A DNA stretch of 64,000 bases, taken from assembly GCF_905147045.1 (NCBI RefSeq), contig NC_065888.1:6515001-6579000 (forward strand), in the 5' to 3' direction. Positions within the stretch are counted from its first letter, which is position 1; every line of letters begins with the position of its first letter. The position numbers and the translations under genes are program-made. The notes below the pieces were generated by a model, which made no database searches, was not told the origin of the DNA, and worked only from the letters and a program-made list of their open reading frames with translations. Shown piece after piece: positions 1 to 9,826 of the stretch. This DNA is from Nymphalis io. Lineage: Eukaryota; Arthropoda; Insecta; Lepidoptera; Nymphalidae.

Positions 1-2392
1 TGGGAGCACCGTACAGAGCCATGGACCGCACAACACCGGCGTATAATCGCCGGCATGGCGTTTCCGGCCCTCCTACATTTGGTAGGAGCCGGCTTAAGGC
101 AGCAGCAGCGTTGATGAGCTTCGGGCCAAGTTGGACAAAATGCTGCCCGAAGCTCCATCTTCCGTCCAGGGTCAGGCCCAGATACTTCATGTGGGCCTGC
201 ACCTTAATCACCGTCCCCTGGACGGTGATAAACGCCCCTCGAGGGGGGCCTCGACGTGGACCGTGGAATAAGAGGGCCTCCGTTTTTGAGATGGAGACCC
301 TCAAGCCCAACATTCCTATGCGGTCCACTGTGAGCGACGTACCGACTTCGGCCAGGCGAGCCGCCTCCTGATAATTCCGCCCTGTCGCCGTGATGAGAGT
401 GTCGTCCGCATAGCACAACACCCCCATTCTGGGAAGGACGGATGTCCGCAGGAGCCAGTCGAAGCCAACGTTCCACAGAATTGGGCCGAGAACTGACCCC
501 TGTGGAACGCCACAGCCTACCCGACGCCGGACAAGACGCCCATCGCCCCCCTCCCAGAGGACTACCCGGTCCTGGAGGTATGCCCCCAACAGCCTCCTGA
601 GATAGGAAGGCACCCCGTGGTATCGGAGTGCCTCCCCAATAGTCTCGAAAGGAAGACTATTGAAGGCGTTCGCAACATCTATCGATACCGCCAGAACTAC
701 GTCCCCTCGGGCCACCGCATCCGTGGTCCGGGTTTTCAGGGCGTCCAGGGCGTCGATAGTTGATCGACCCGCCCTGAACCCGTACTGAGCCTCTGACAGA
801 CCCGGCCCCACCTCGTCGAGGTGCTGAATAAGACGGGCAGCGAGAATTTTTTCGAAGAATTTGCCCGTCTCGTTCAGCAGCACAATCGGCCTGTATGCCG
901 AGGAAGAATCTGGCGGTCGACCTTGCTTTGGCAACAAGACCAACTTTCCCTCTTTCCAAGGCTTCGGAAACTGCCCGCTGCACAGACATTGGTCGAACAG
1001 CTCCCGAAGCCTTACGCCTAGGTATTCCAGAGCGTCACATAGAACACGCCCTGGAATCCCGTCTGGGCCCGGCGCAGTGTTTTTGGCCCTCAAGCGGTCG
1101 AAGGCCACCTCCATCTCCCGCTCCGTGATCAGTGGTGGAGCCACTGTGTCGTCAATCATAGAGCGAGGGACCATCTGTGGAGGGACATGCTCACCTGGAT
1201 GGGGGAAAAGTTCCCCGACCAGGCGCAGGAGGAGATCCGATGACATTGTCTCTGTCGCGGGGGCACCCTGCGTGCGGAATTTTCCACGCACACCGCGGAA
1301 CGGACGCCCCCAGGGGTCCCGGTTCAGGCCCGCCAGTAGTTCTTCCCTAGCTTTCTCCTTGGCCTGACTTATCGCCAGCTGTAGGTCTTTTTTCAGCTGA
1401 CGATAAGCGGCCAATAGCTGTCCCTCCAAGTCCGCATCAAAACCGTTGCGCCTCCTACAACGGACGTAAGCCCTTCGCGCCCGGCTGCACGTCGCCCGAA
1501 GCTCTGCTATTTCGGGCGACCACCAATACACCTGCCGGCGCGGAGCTCTATGCCGGAACCTAGGCATGGCAGCATCGCAGACCTCTTTGAGGGCACTGCG
1601 CATGTGGCCCGCTAGCTCTTCTGCACTGGCGCCCTCCCACCTTCCTGTGGAACCCCATCGCTGTACGATGGCAGCCTCCCTGGCCAGCTCACGATCTAGC
1701 TGGCTAAGAGACCACCTTGGAAGCGTGGTTGGCACCCTAGAGGGTTCCACCGACCTGCGAGAGGTAGAGATCTCAAACCGGATGTACCTGTGGTCCGACA
1801 GAGTCTCCACCTCCTCCTCTACTCTCCAATTCAACACTCTGCGTGCTACAACATGGGTGGCGAAAGAGAGATCCACCACGGACCCCCCCTGTTGCCGCAC
1901 GCACGTGTAAACCTGCCCCCTGTTGAGTAGGGACAGGCTGGAGAGAAGTGCCCACACCTGAATAGCCCTTCCTCGCGGATTCGTGGCAGGGTTGCCCCAG
2001 GCACGTGACTTAGCATTGAAGTCGCCCAAGACCAGTATCGGCCTCGGTGACTGCCTGGTCACCGCAGCTCTGATCGAGCCGAGATAAATCTCGAACTCCG
2101 CCAGGCCGCGGTTGGGAGAGAAGTACGTACCCACAACAACGAATTCTCTCCACCCTGCCACTACGTAACCCGAGCCCCTCTCAATGAGTGAGAGAGAACT
2201 CGTTTCACTCCGGGTAGTAACCACCACGGTGCCGTCCAAGTCTCCTAACCAGTTAGGTAGGGGAGGGACATAATATGGCTCGCAGGCCACAGCCAGGTCG
2301 ATCTGCCACTCCGCCATGGACTGCAGCAGCAGGTCCTGCGCCGCGGCGCAGTGGTTGACGTTCGTCTGGAGGAACTTTATGTTTGTGCTCAT
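1..2392 (-). CDS. Non-LTR retrotransposon ORF2 (endonuclease-reverse transcriptase), R1-clade type, 3' end beyond window
   Basis: I translated this frame line by line from the ATG at 2392 to the window edge and found no stop in 797 codons. The N-terminus has an apurinic-type endonuclease: QTNVNH near residue 8, LGDFNAKS near 121 and SDHRYIRF near 198. Reverse transcriptase follows, with NTAPGPDGIP near 438, RPIVLLNETGKFFEKIL near 500, YGFRAGRSTIDAL, SIDVANAF, GCGVPQGSVLGP and the catalytic YADD near 662. The endonuclease start and a three-knuckle ORF1 upstream are typical of the R1 clade. Such proteins nick the target and prime reverse transcription there. The start overlaps the ORF1 stop as ATGA, suggesting coupled translation. 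Codon use is GC-rich, unlike the AT-rich surroundings, as expected of a recent insertion. The C-terminus and 3' UTR lie outside, so completeness of the whole ORF is unproven. Confidence 0.93.
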   Translation of the reverse strand, partial: MSTNIKFLQTNVNHCAAAQDLLLQSMAEWQIDLAVACEPYYVPPLPNWLGDLDGTVVVTTRSETSSLSLIERGSGYVVAGWREFVVVGTYFSPNRGLAEFEIYLGSIRAAVTRQSPRPILVLGDFNAKSRAWGNPATNPRGRAIQVWALLSSLSLLNRGQVYTCVRQQGGSVVDLSFATHVVARRVLNWRVEEEVETLSDHRYIRFEISTSRRSVEPSRVPTTLPRWSLSQLDRELAREAAIVQRWGSTGRWEGASAEELAGHMRSALKEVCDAAMPRFRHRAPRRQVYWWSPEIAELRATCSRARRAYVRCRRRNGFDADLEGQLLAAYRQLKKDLQLAISQAKEKAREELLAGLNRDPWGRPFRGVRGKFRTQGAPATETMSSDLLLRLVGELFPHPGEHVPPQMVPRSMIDDTVAPPLITEREMEVAFDRLRAKNTAPGPDGIPGRVLCDALEYLGVRLRELFDQCLCSGQFPKPWKEGKLVLLPKQGRPPDSSSAYRPIVLLNETGKFFEKILAARLIQHLDEVGPGLSEAQYGFRAGRSTIDALDALKTRTTDAVARGDVVLAVSIDVANAFNSLPFETIGEALRYHGVPSYLRRLLGAYLQDRVVLWEGGDGRLVRRRVGCGVPQGSVLGPILWNVGFDWLLRTSVLPRMGVLCYADDTLITATGRNYQEAARLAEVGTSLTVDRIGMLGLRVSISKTEALLFHGPRRGPPRGAFITVQGTVIKVQAHMKYLGLTLDGRWSFGQHFVQLGPKLINAAAALSRLLPNVGGPETPCRRLYAGVVRSMALYGAP

Positions 2393-4284
2393 GTTGACAT
2401 TGAAGCTTCCTCCTCGGCCTGGCGCCGTCCGACATTGGTGGTAGTCTGGGTGCCTAAGACCACCGTACCCTTTGTGATGGGGGGGTTGCACTCCCCTGAT
2501 CCCATCACGTGCCCAGAGGGCTTGCCAGCGTCTGCGCACACAGCACAGCGCAGTTTCTCGGTACAGCCCGCCGACTTGTGGCCATCTACGCCACACCGGA
2601 AGCATAGACCCCCCCGTTCCGCTTTGGATGGGCAAAGCACCTTCGTATGGCCAAGGCCCATACACTTGAAGCAGCGCAAAGGGCGCTGCTCCAATACGCA
2701 TACCTTGGCCGAGCTCCATCCTACGAGGAGGCGACCGGCATCTGATATCTTCTTCGCCGCTGTGAGAGGACAGGTGACGCGGACCATTCCCATATATCCG
2801 GGACCACGCTGCAACACTCCGCATCTGACTGAGTCAGGGGAGCAGTTCCCTGCACGAGCAACTGCAGCGACCAATTTATCTTTGGTGACGGAATCATCCA
2901 ATCCCGTCACCTTAAGGTCCACTCGCTTTACAGGTCGAACGACGCTTGCGACACCATCCAGCACAGTGCGGAGCTTCTCAGCAAGCTTATCCGCCTGCTC
3001 CGCCTGTGCTTTCGGCAGCTCGAGGAGTCTGGCTCCCGTCGCCGATCGTCGGACCCTAAGGCCGCCACAGATTCCAATATCCTGAAGCTTAACGCCCTGC
3101 TCCGCGCGCTCCAGTATGTGAGCGTATGTAACGCCCTTCTCCTGCGCATCCGGCTGCAGAGTGACCATTACTGCAGCCCTGCGAGGAGCAACCAGCCTCG
3201 GTTTGGCCACCGGCGGAGCCTTCGCCACTGTTGATGGTACTGTGGCGGACGCTGCGGCCGAGGGGGAAGCCTTTTTCTTCTTTCCCTTTTTAACCACGGT
3301 GGACCATGATGTCTCCTGGGCCTCCCGTGGTTGGGACTCCGACGTGGTCGGGGTGGCTGATAGGCACGTAGTCGGTGCCAGCGGGACTGACTCGACTGCA
3401 GGCACCCGTTTCGGCGCCTGTGCGGGTTTCGGTGGTGGGGTCGGATGGACCACTTGCGCGTATGTAGGTGCAGTTTTCTGCACTACAGCCTGTTTCTTGT
3501 CCGCGGCCAGAGGGGGACGGAGCACTTTAGCTGGAAGGAGACGGTCCTGAATTCCTTCCATTTGAGCTTTAATCATAAAGCCCACCGACGACATTATAGA
3601 GGCCTTAAATTCCTCCAAAGCCTGTGTGTCCCGCACAGTGCTGGTGGACGCCTCATTTGCCACTGCCACCGTGGTCCGCATTTCTGCAAACTCACGGCGG
3701 TGGGCTTTTAACTCAGTCTTGAGGCTGTCCACCTCCTTGCGCAGGCGGCCATTATCAGCGCGAAGCCTGCGCGTCTCTTCCGCCTCGGTCCTTGATGCCA
3801 GAGCATCTACGATGGACTGGAGCGAAGATGCAGATTCTTTGAGCTTCTTGATGAAGCCACCCTTCAGGTTGCTGGATTTCTGGGCAATCTCCAGAATAAG
3901 TGCTGCATTGCGACCAGCCTCCGCACGCAGCTCCTCTGCACCCAATTTTAGGGGATCCTCCCTACGGACCTCCGAGGAAGAGGATTCCTCAGAGTCAAGC
4001 GCGATTACAGCCGTCTCCTTACGGAAAGCCCGACTTCTCAAGGAGCGCTCAAACGCCTCCTCCCTAGCCTCGGCGGCCTTTGCTTTAAGCTCGGCTTTGG
4101 CGCGAGCGAGGCCAGTTCCGCGTCCCTTGGAAGTGAGCTTCCCCCGGCTAGCACTGTTACGTTTCGCCGCCGATCTGATTTCGGTCTCCGTATCCGAACC
4201 GGAATCAAAGAGCGCAAGGCCCACAAGTGGGCGTTTACGCCCAGCATTTGCGTCGGACGACGACAACTCCGTGTCGACGTCCAT
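2389..4284 (-). CDS. Non-LTR retrotransposon ORF1 (Gag-like nucleic-acid-binding protein, 631 aa)
   Basis: This is the ORF1 protein of the same element, which coats its RNA. The C-terminus carries three zinc knuckles: CFKCMGLGHTKVLC, CFRCGVDGHKSAGC and a third C-C-H-C cluster beginning CAVCADAG. Three knuckles are usual in R1-clade ORF1. The N-terminal half is charged, Ala/Glu/Arg-rich and probably coiled-coil; the middle is Pro/Ala/Lys-rich. I chose the ATG at 4284 (MDVDTELSSSD) because the frame upstream is only the translation of a 25-nt poly-T tract and an AT-rich leader. The stop (TGA, 2389-2391) shares bases with the ORF2 ATG at 2390-2392. There is no frameshift or stop, so ORF1 looks intact. 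Confidence 0.92.
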   Translation of the reverse strand: MDVDTELSSSDANAGRKRPLVGLALFDSGSDTETEIRSAAKRNSASRGKLTSKGRGTGLARAKAELKAKAAEAREEAFERSLRSRAFRKETAVIALDSEESSSSEVRREDPLKLGAEELRAEAGRNAALILEIAQKSSNLKGGFIKKLKESASSLQSIVDALASRTEAEETRRLRADNGRLRKEVDSLKTELKAHRREFAEMRTTVAVANEASTSTVRDTQALEEFKASIMSSVGFMIKAQMEGIQDRLLPAKVLRPPLAADKKQAVVQKTAPTYAQVVHPTPPPKPAQAPKRVPAVESVPLAPTTCLSATPTTSESQPREAQETSWSTVVKKGKKKKASPSAAASATVPSTVAKAPPVAKPRLVAPRRAAVMVTLQPDAQEKGVTYAHILERAEQGVKLQDIGICGGLRVRRSATGARLLELPKAQAEQADKLAEKLRTVLDGVASVVRPVKRVDLKVTGLDDSVTKDKLVAAVARAGNCSPDSVRCGVLQRGPGYMGMVRVTCPLTAAKKISDAGRLLVGWSSAKVCVLEQRPLRCFKCMGLGHTKVLCPSKAERGGLCFRCGVDGHKSAGCTEKLRCAVCADAGKPSGHVMGSGECNPPITKGTVVLGTQTTTNVGRRQAEEEASMST

Positions 4285-4285
4285 C

Positions 4286-4310
4286 AAAAAAAAAAAAAAA
4301 AAAAAAAAAA
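4286..4310. repeat. Poly(A)25 homopolymer (poly-T in the retrotransposon sense strand)
   Basis: Twenty-five uninterrupted A on the plus strand end one base before the complement of the ORF1 ATG. In the element's sense strand this is T25 immediately ahead of the start codon. Confidence 0.97.
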
Positions 4311-4611
4311 CCAACGAACAATCAAACGAAACAAAAGAAAACAAAAATACCCTATATAAATTTAAAAAGTGAAAATAATTGAACAACAAAAACAAATCAA
4401 CAAACAACAGTGAAAACCAACATAACCAATCTCAAGACGAAACAACAATCCATTTGCACAGCCGAGTTCAGAATATGTCACAACAGAAACAACAAAAACC
4501 CTTAAAGAAAGCCAAAGTAGTCGTAAAAACATCCACAACGCATAGATAACGCAGCCAAAGCCACGATGTTTCGCTTCAGTTAGTATTCGTAACTTGCTTC
4601 ATAACACCGGT

Positions 4612-4862
4612 ATCTAGGTGATCCTACTCAACACCTATTCTACCGCCTAACAGCAATACCTAGTATTGTAACATTCCAGTTTGAAGGGTGAGTGAGCCAG
4701 TGTAACTACAGGCACAAAGACACATATTTCCCTATGATATGGTGTTCCCAAGGTTAGCGGCTAATTGAATTTGTAAGGGATGGGTAATATTTCTTACAGT
4801 ATGGGTATATGTCTATGGGTGTTGGTGACGACTTATTATCAGATAACCCATTTGCAAGTTTG
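4612..4862 (+). repeat. Dispersed repeat, family A (LINE/SINE 3'-tail type), degraded copy
   Basis: Shares blocks with the copies near 12215, 49571 (reverse), 52133, 55527 and 63593: a 'ctaccgcc...cagcaatac' block, 'gagtgagccagtgtaactac', 'ggcacaaagacacat', 'taatatttcttacag', and a final 'gggtgttggtgacgacttat'. This copy is diverged in the last hairpin. I have named the family only by internal comparison. Confidence 0.8.
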
Positions 4863-6001
4863 CCTGCCAATATCAATAATTAAAAAATACCTTATTTAGT
4901 GGTATAAAGACATGATAGAAAATACGGAACCAACCAGGACAGATTTTGTGTCTCATTCGTCTGGCAATACTTAAGACAGAACAATTAAAGCTTTTGTGTA
5001 TTTTAATACGCTTGTTCCAATATGTGATTGATGACTTAATAATATTTAAATTAAAAATACGCAGAACCTCTACACCTCTTAGCATATACTCGTTAATGAG
5101 TCTAAAACCAGTTTCAATGTGACGACATTCATGTTTTTCGCCCAAAGGCTGACGATAATTTATTTGAATTTTTCAACAAGGATAAGCTCCTACAAATCTT
5201 TTTATAGGCGTGATTTTTGCTATTCTGTGCAATTATTATTCTTTGTGGTTTTTTATTGTTGTGGTTACAAGTAATATAATTTAAAAGTACGTTATTCTAA
5301 CTAACTTATACAAAAATTCATTAATTAAAATAAAACGAAACGATTCTTGTTGATTTTATATAACAACATAGATAACTTTTAGTTTTTCATTTTATTCCTT
5401 CCAAAAATAGTCTATAAATCTATTGGAAGTCTCTTTGCTGTACGTTGTTATAGCAAAGAGATTCTCCAAACACCCTTTGAAGCCTCTCAATACACGTTTT
5501 GCTTATCAGATTACATCATGATGATTATAATAATTCAAAAAAAATATGTTAGATTCAAAATGCTAAGCTAAACCAAATCTATGTCGGTCAAGGTAAGTCA
5601 GATATAACAATAAATCTGACTACGTAATTTCATAAATATTCAACATAAAAGTTTTATAACAATCGAAAACAGCTTTTGAAAGAAACTGGAAAAAACAAAT
5701 CCCTTTATAATATTAGTCGATATAATTAATCTTATAATCATATCTGTACAAATACCTACATATACAATACTTCTAGTTTGTAAGTAGTAACTGCTACATA
5801 CGACGAATGCGATACCTCTGATACAGTTAAATAATAATAAAAATATAATACTTTTATTGCAAAATAAAATTTCACTGTTTTTAATTTTGTAATTGTATTA
5901 TCAATTGAATTTCATAAAATATTAAAGATATCGTTAACAATGTATCGTTCATTTCAAATGATAATTCCTCAAAGTAACAGTATGACCTTGTTTCTCCCCA
6001 G
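4863..6001. other. Non-coding stretch upstream of the lipocalin gene
   Basis: AT-rich with no convincing ORF. The sequence ctccccag at 5994-6001 abuts the lipocalin ATG and looks like a splice acceptor, so a non-coding first exon and the promoter probably lie somewhere in this stretch or further upstream. I could not identify that exon. Confidence 0.5.
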
Positions 6002-6822
6002 ATGTCAGTATTGAGAGCGATCGCTATTTTCCTTTGCGGGTTAATATTGCAAGTATGCAGTGCGCAGATGATGTTCCCTGGATCCTGCCCAGATGTAGCC
6101 GCTATGAGTGATTTTAATGCTAATCGAGTAAGTGCTTGTGTTTAACGTGATCTTTATTTATTGATATTTCAACGTCTAAACCAACGTAGCAGTGTTACAT
6201 TGTGATGGCACATATGTTTTGATTTGTACTTTTGGTGATATTGTCATAATTTACTTGAATACCTCTTTGGTCTGGTGGCTAGATATAAGGCCGCAGATCC
6301 CGAGGCCCTAGGTTCAAAAAAAGGCCTGCGAAAAGTTATTAGGTTTTTTTGTCGAAGATTCTCAGTAGCAACCCGGAATCTGGAAGTTGGAAGTGTGTAC
6401 TTCTTCTACTTTCTTACTCCCGTGCCTCGGAAAGCACGGCCGTGCTTTGAGGCCTGTCGGATTGCCGGATTGCTCACTATAGTATATATCCACTGTTGGC
6501 TATTTTCTCTTGAGATTGGCCGCCGTAACTGAAATCGGTCAGGAGGACATTATCACCAACATCATGTTATATATTCATATAGTAATTTTTTATGTGAAAC
6601 TTCTTTAATTATTATTTTATGTGAAATTTGAAACGTGATAAATAGTAAATCATAAGTTACCGTTTACGTCTATGTATTTATAAATAATTAACGCTTTTTA
6701 CATGTTAAGTATTATAAAATAAACAAATTATTATACATTATACATATTATAAATTAGATTGTATTATAATTTGTATATAATGCTTAGATATATATATACA
6801 TATATATATATATATGTATATG

Positions 6823-6868
<46 letters not shown>

Positions 6869-7957
6869 AGACAGCAAAAATGCATTTTTTTCATGTTAAA
6901 AACGGCTTTTAATCCATTAGTAAATATGGGATAATTTAAAACTATTTATTTACGTTAAAATTTGTCTTATCGATTTCAGTACTTGGGTAAATGGTATGAA
7001 GCTGAGAAATATTTCGCAGCATTCGAATTCGGAGGCAAGTGTATCACTGCCAATTATGATCTGAATGAAAATGGTGTAATAAGCGTCCTCAATAGACAGA
7101 TAAGCTCTTTGTAAGTAATTAATCTGATATTCCATAATTTAAATATGTCACTATTTATTTTTATGAATTCAGTCCATCAGCGTATTGGAAAGTAGCAAGT
7201 CCCTATTATATTCGACAAAGCGAATATTATTTTTATACTAAGTATTCAATAATTTATTCATTAAAATGCTTAATTTGTACAGTATTAAATAATATAATGA
7301 AACTTTGCAAATATTATCTATATATTTGAAGAATACCTACCAATATATTAATATTTATCACGTTCAAAATGCATAAGGAATTTTTATTTTTCTACCACCA
7401 GTACTGGCATGAAGTCCGAGATAAAAGGGGAAGCGATGCAAGTGAGCCGGTCCGATGTAGGCAAGCTCTCTGTCCGGTTCCCATCTCTACCCGTCAAGGT
7501 GGACGCACCCTACTGGGTCGTTGACACCGACTACGACAACTTCGCACTAGTGTGGAGTTGCTACGAATTTGGCGTCTTCCATACAAGTATGTAGTTTATT
7601 TACTTTTAAATAGTTGCATTTTAGTTCAGTATATGTAATTATAATTTAAATAGTATACACGTTTGTATGCGTGAAGGTCATTACTTACTTTTTATTTAAG
7701 TTCTGTTAAATGATATTCTCTGTTAATAAAAGGTAAAGGTAAGATATATTTAAAATCAGATACGTACGTACGTACACGCACGAAAATATAATTAAACAAT
7801 ATGTATATTTCTTGTAGGGAATGCATGGATATTAACCAGAGAGCGAGACCCACCTGTTGAAACTTTAGAAAAGGCGTACGCAGCCGCTGATAAGAACAAC
7901 ATCAACCGAACTTACTTCCTGCGAACAGACCAAAAGAATTGCCCTAGCGATGACTAA
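6002..7957 (+). CDS. Secreted lipocalin, apolipoprotein D-like (193 aa, four coding exons)
   Basis: Exons 6002-6127, 6980-7110, 7402-7586 and 7818-7957 join in frame across GT-AG introns (582 nt with stop). Residues 1-21 form a signal peptide ending CSA before QMMFPGSCP. The lipocalin signature GKW is at residues 45-47 (RYLGKWYE), the second conserved region TDYDN at 128-132, and the third-region arginine within ILTRERD around 152-158. Four cysteines of the mature chain (29, 63, 139, 189) fit the two disulfides of ApoD and bilin-binding proteins. There is one glycosylation sequon, NRT at 177. Lipocalins carry small hydrophobic ligands such as lipids or pigments in an eight-stranded barrel; the ligand here is unknown. 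The ATG directly follows an apparent splice acceptor, suggesting a non-coding 5' exon. Intron 1 contains a SINE. The gene is convergent with the MFSD6-like gene. Confidence 0.92.
6268..6560 (+). mobile_element. tRNA-derived SINE (family C) in lipocalin intron 1
   Basis: The head resembles a tRNA: A-box-like 'tggtggctagatataagg', 'ccgcagatcccgaggc' and B-box-like 'ctaggttcaa'. A non-tRNA body follows, including 'cggaaagcacggccgtgctt', and the unit ends near 'gacattatcaccaac'. An 85-codon ORF inside it is incidental. I could not find clear target-site duplications. Confidence 0.75.
6788..6866. repeat. (TA)n microsatellite
   Basis: Long alternating TA runs interrupted by short variants (catata, gtatatgc). 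It lies in lipocalin intron 1, upstream of exon 2. Confidence 0.95.
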
Positions 7958-7982
7958 ATGACTAAATACAAAATATTCCAAA

Positions 7983-7988
7983 AATAAA
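7983..7988 (+). promoter_or_regulatory. Probable polyadenylation signal of the lipocalin gene
   Basis: AATAAA begins 25 nt after the stop codon, a short but normal 3' UTR spacing. Confidence 0.6.
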
Positions 7989-9688
7989 TTCTATATACGA
8001 TATTCCAAGAAAATGTGTTATTAATATTCAATGCATTTATAAATGTTATCTGTAGCTTTCTTGTAATGAGGGGGCTTTCTTTGTGCGTATTTGTTTGAAT
8101 TCCACCTACACAATAATTTTTAAATATATGTTTTAATTCACTATGAAAATTATACACTTCGTTATTACTTTGTCAAGATTAATTCATATGTATGGTATTT
8201 GTAATAGTATGGTTTTGATATTATTACAGATATCTAGAACCTTTTTGAACTAAAAACTTTTTAACTTGAAAAAGAACTGTTTTATCCTATTATATGTGAT
8301 TTATATGTTATGTGTGTTAACATTTAGCAAGAAAATGTAGAACGAAATTGGATTTTAAGTTTTAACGTTGCTACCAGAAATTGAATACGCAACAAACCTT
8401 AAATAATTAATATCGTTTGCCTATATATTTTTATTATGTACCAATAATAAGTTTTGACACTTTTTAACTCAAGATTTTTTAGCAGTAAATATAATGTGTG
8501 CATACATATAATTACTATTATTATTTAATATGTCCCTTAAGATGAAATATGGAAGGTTGTTGTTAATTTGAAATGACATACAAAAATCGCACGAAATATA
8601 AAACCTATTTAATGCAAAACAATTAAACATATTAAAATAAGGATAAACTTTAAGGTTTTGTTATGTACTTAAGTATAATAATAATTTCAAAAGTTACATA
8701 TTGGTATTATTTGTTTATAGTAAATATATGCTTCAGCCTTTCACGATTATATATATTATTTTTAGATTTTTTTACATGTCTAAACGATATTTTGACTTGC
8801 AGTTAAGTCGCCGACCCAGACCTTGCTCCTAGCTCTTGTCTATCTTTGAACGCAAAAACGAGTAAAAAGTATAAAGTGTTTTTTCTTATATAAATCCATT
8901 GATATTTATTGTAACATATTCAAAAAAGGATGAACTTTCCAAAATACAAAGAAAATGTTATTACTTTAATATAAATAAATAAATTGCAAGTTTATTTGGT
9001 AGAATTTATGTAAAAAATATATATTTTTAAACCACCTTTTCACACTTTTTACTCGCCCTTATCAAAGTCTTTTCAGTCACGCAAAAGCATAACGCGAATA
9101 TAATTCGTGTTTGTCGACTTAGACGTTTGTGCGTGCGGAGCCGTGGGCCTTATCTTGGGGTCTTTGTCCCAAATATTTAAATAAAATTATATATAAAAAT
9201 TATGAAAGCATATATATATATATTATTAGTTATATATCTAAGTCAAAATTTAAAAATAGTTATATAGTTCTAAACTTTAATAAAAATGTCACATCTATTC
9301 ACATATTTTGGGTAAACAGTATAACATATACATCTCTTATTCTTTCCTTTAATTCTTTTATATTTTATCATCCTTACTACATTTTCAACGCATAATATGA
9401 TGTCTTTTTAATTAAAAATAAAATAAAAATAGTCTTCATATTATTTCGTCAGACCAAAATGGTTGCGAAACTCTATAAATAAATTTCATTTAAATAGAAT
9501 ATGTAAAAAACTTAACATTTAAAATACAAAACACCTATGTTTTTATGATTTTATAATGTACGAACGCAGAACGTTATGGGCCATTGTGATGTACACAAAC
9601 AATAGCCGGTGTGATTAATTCTCAACCGTAGAACAATTTTTACTTCTAAACTCGGGCGCGCAAGTGTGTTTTTCCTTTACTCCGGACC

Positions 9689-9702
9689 TTTATTTGTTTA
9701 TT
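9689..9702 (-). promoter_or_regulatory. Probable polyadenylation signals of the MFSD6-like gene
   Basis: Two AATAAA hexamers in minus-strand sense (9697-9702 and 9689-9694), about 125 nt past the stop codon at 9827. Confidence 0.55.
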
Positions 9703-9826
9703 ATCATACAAATTCTATTAAAAAGGATACAATTTCAAAATAATGACTATTAAAACTATATCTTTAGGTATGTCAAATATCTAAGTAAATGTTTACTTTA
9801 AGAATCCTTAGTTGTGAATGTTGTGA

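Larger units (their letters stand above)
1..4565 (-). mobile_element. R1-clade-like non-LTR retrotransposon, 5' portion, minus strand
   Basis: The element comprises a 5' leader (about 4285-4565), ORF1 and most of ORF2. The leader is A/C-rich on the plus strand, hence T/G-rich in the sense direction. Its exact 5' limit cannot be set: sequence resembling another repeat family begins near 4612, so the boundary lies between. The 3' end, poly-A tail and any target-site duplication are outside the window. Both ORFs being open suggests recent insertion. Many R1-clade elements insert at specific sites such as rDNA, telomeric repeats or microsatellites; the target here cannot be judged from the 5' side alone. 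Confidence 0.88.
7958..9826. other. Intergenic stretch between convergent genes
   Basis: Mostly AT-rich with no supported gene. It holds the lipocalin poly-A signal, a possible LINE-tail fragment at 9127-9190 (GC-rich 'gtgcgtgcggagccgtgg' in an AT-rich setting) and, on the minus strand, the MFSD6-like poly-A signals at 9689-9702. Confidence 0.6.

Noticed and set aside
2351..4372. Long plus-strand ORFs (for example 3626-4372 and 2351-3085) across the retrotransposon
   Set aside because: They are antisense shadows of ORF1, whose zinc knuckles and ORF1-ORF2 overlap establish the minus strand as coding.
9129..9395. 88-codon ORF beginning MRAEPWALSWGL
   Set aside because: Only the first 20 codons come from a GC-rich patch that looks like a LINE-tail fragment; the rest is AT-rich noise.
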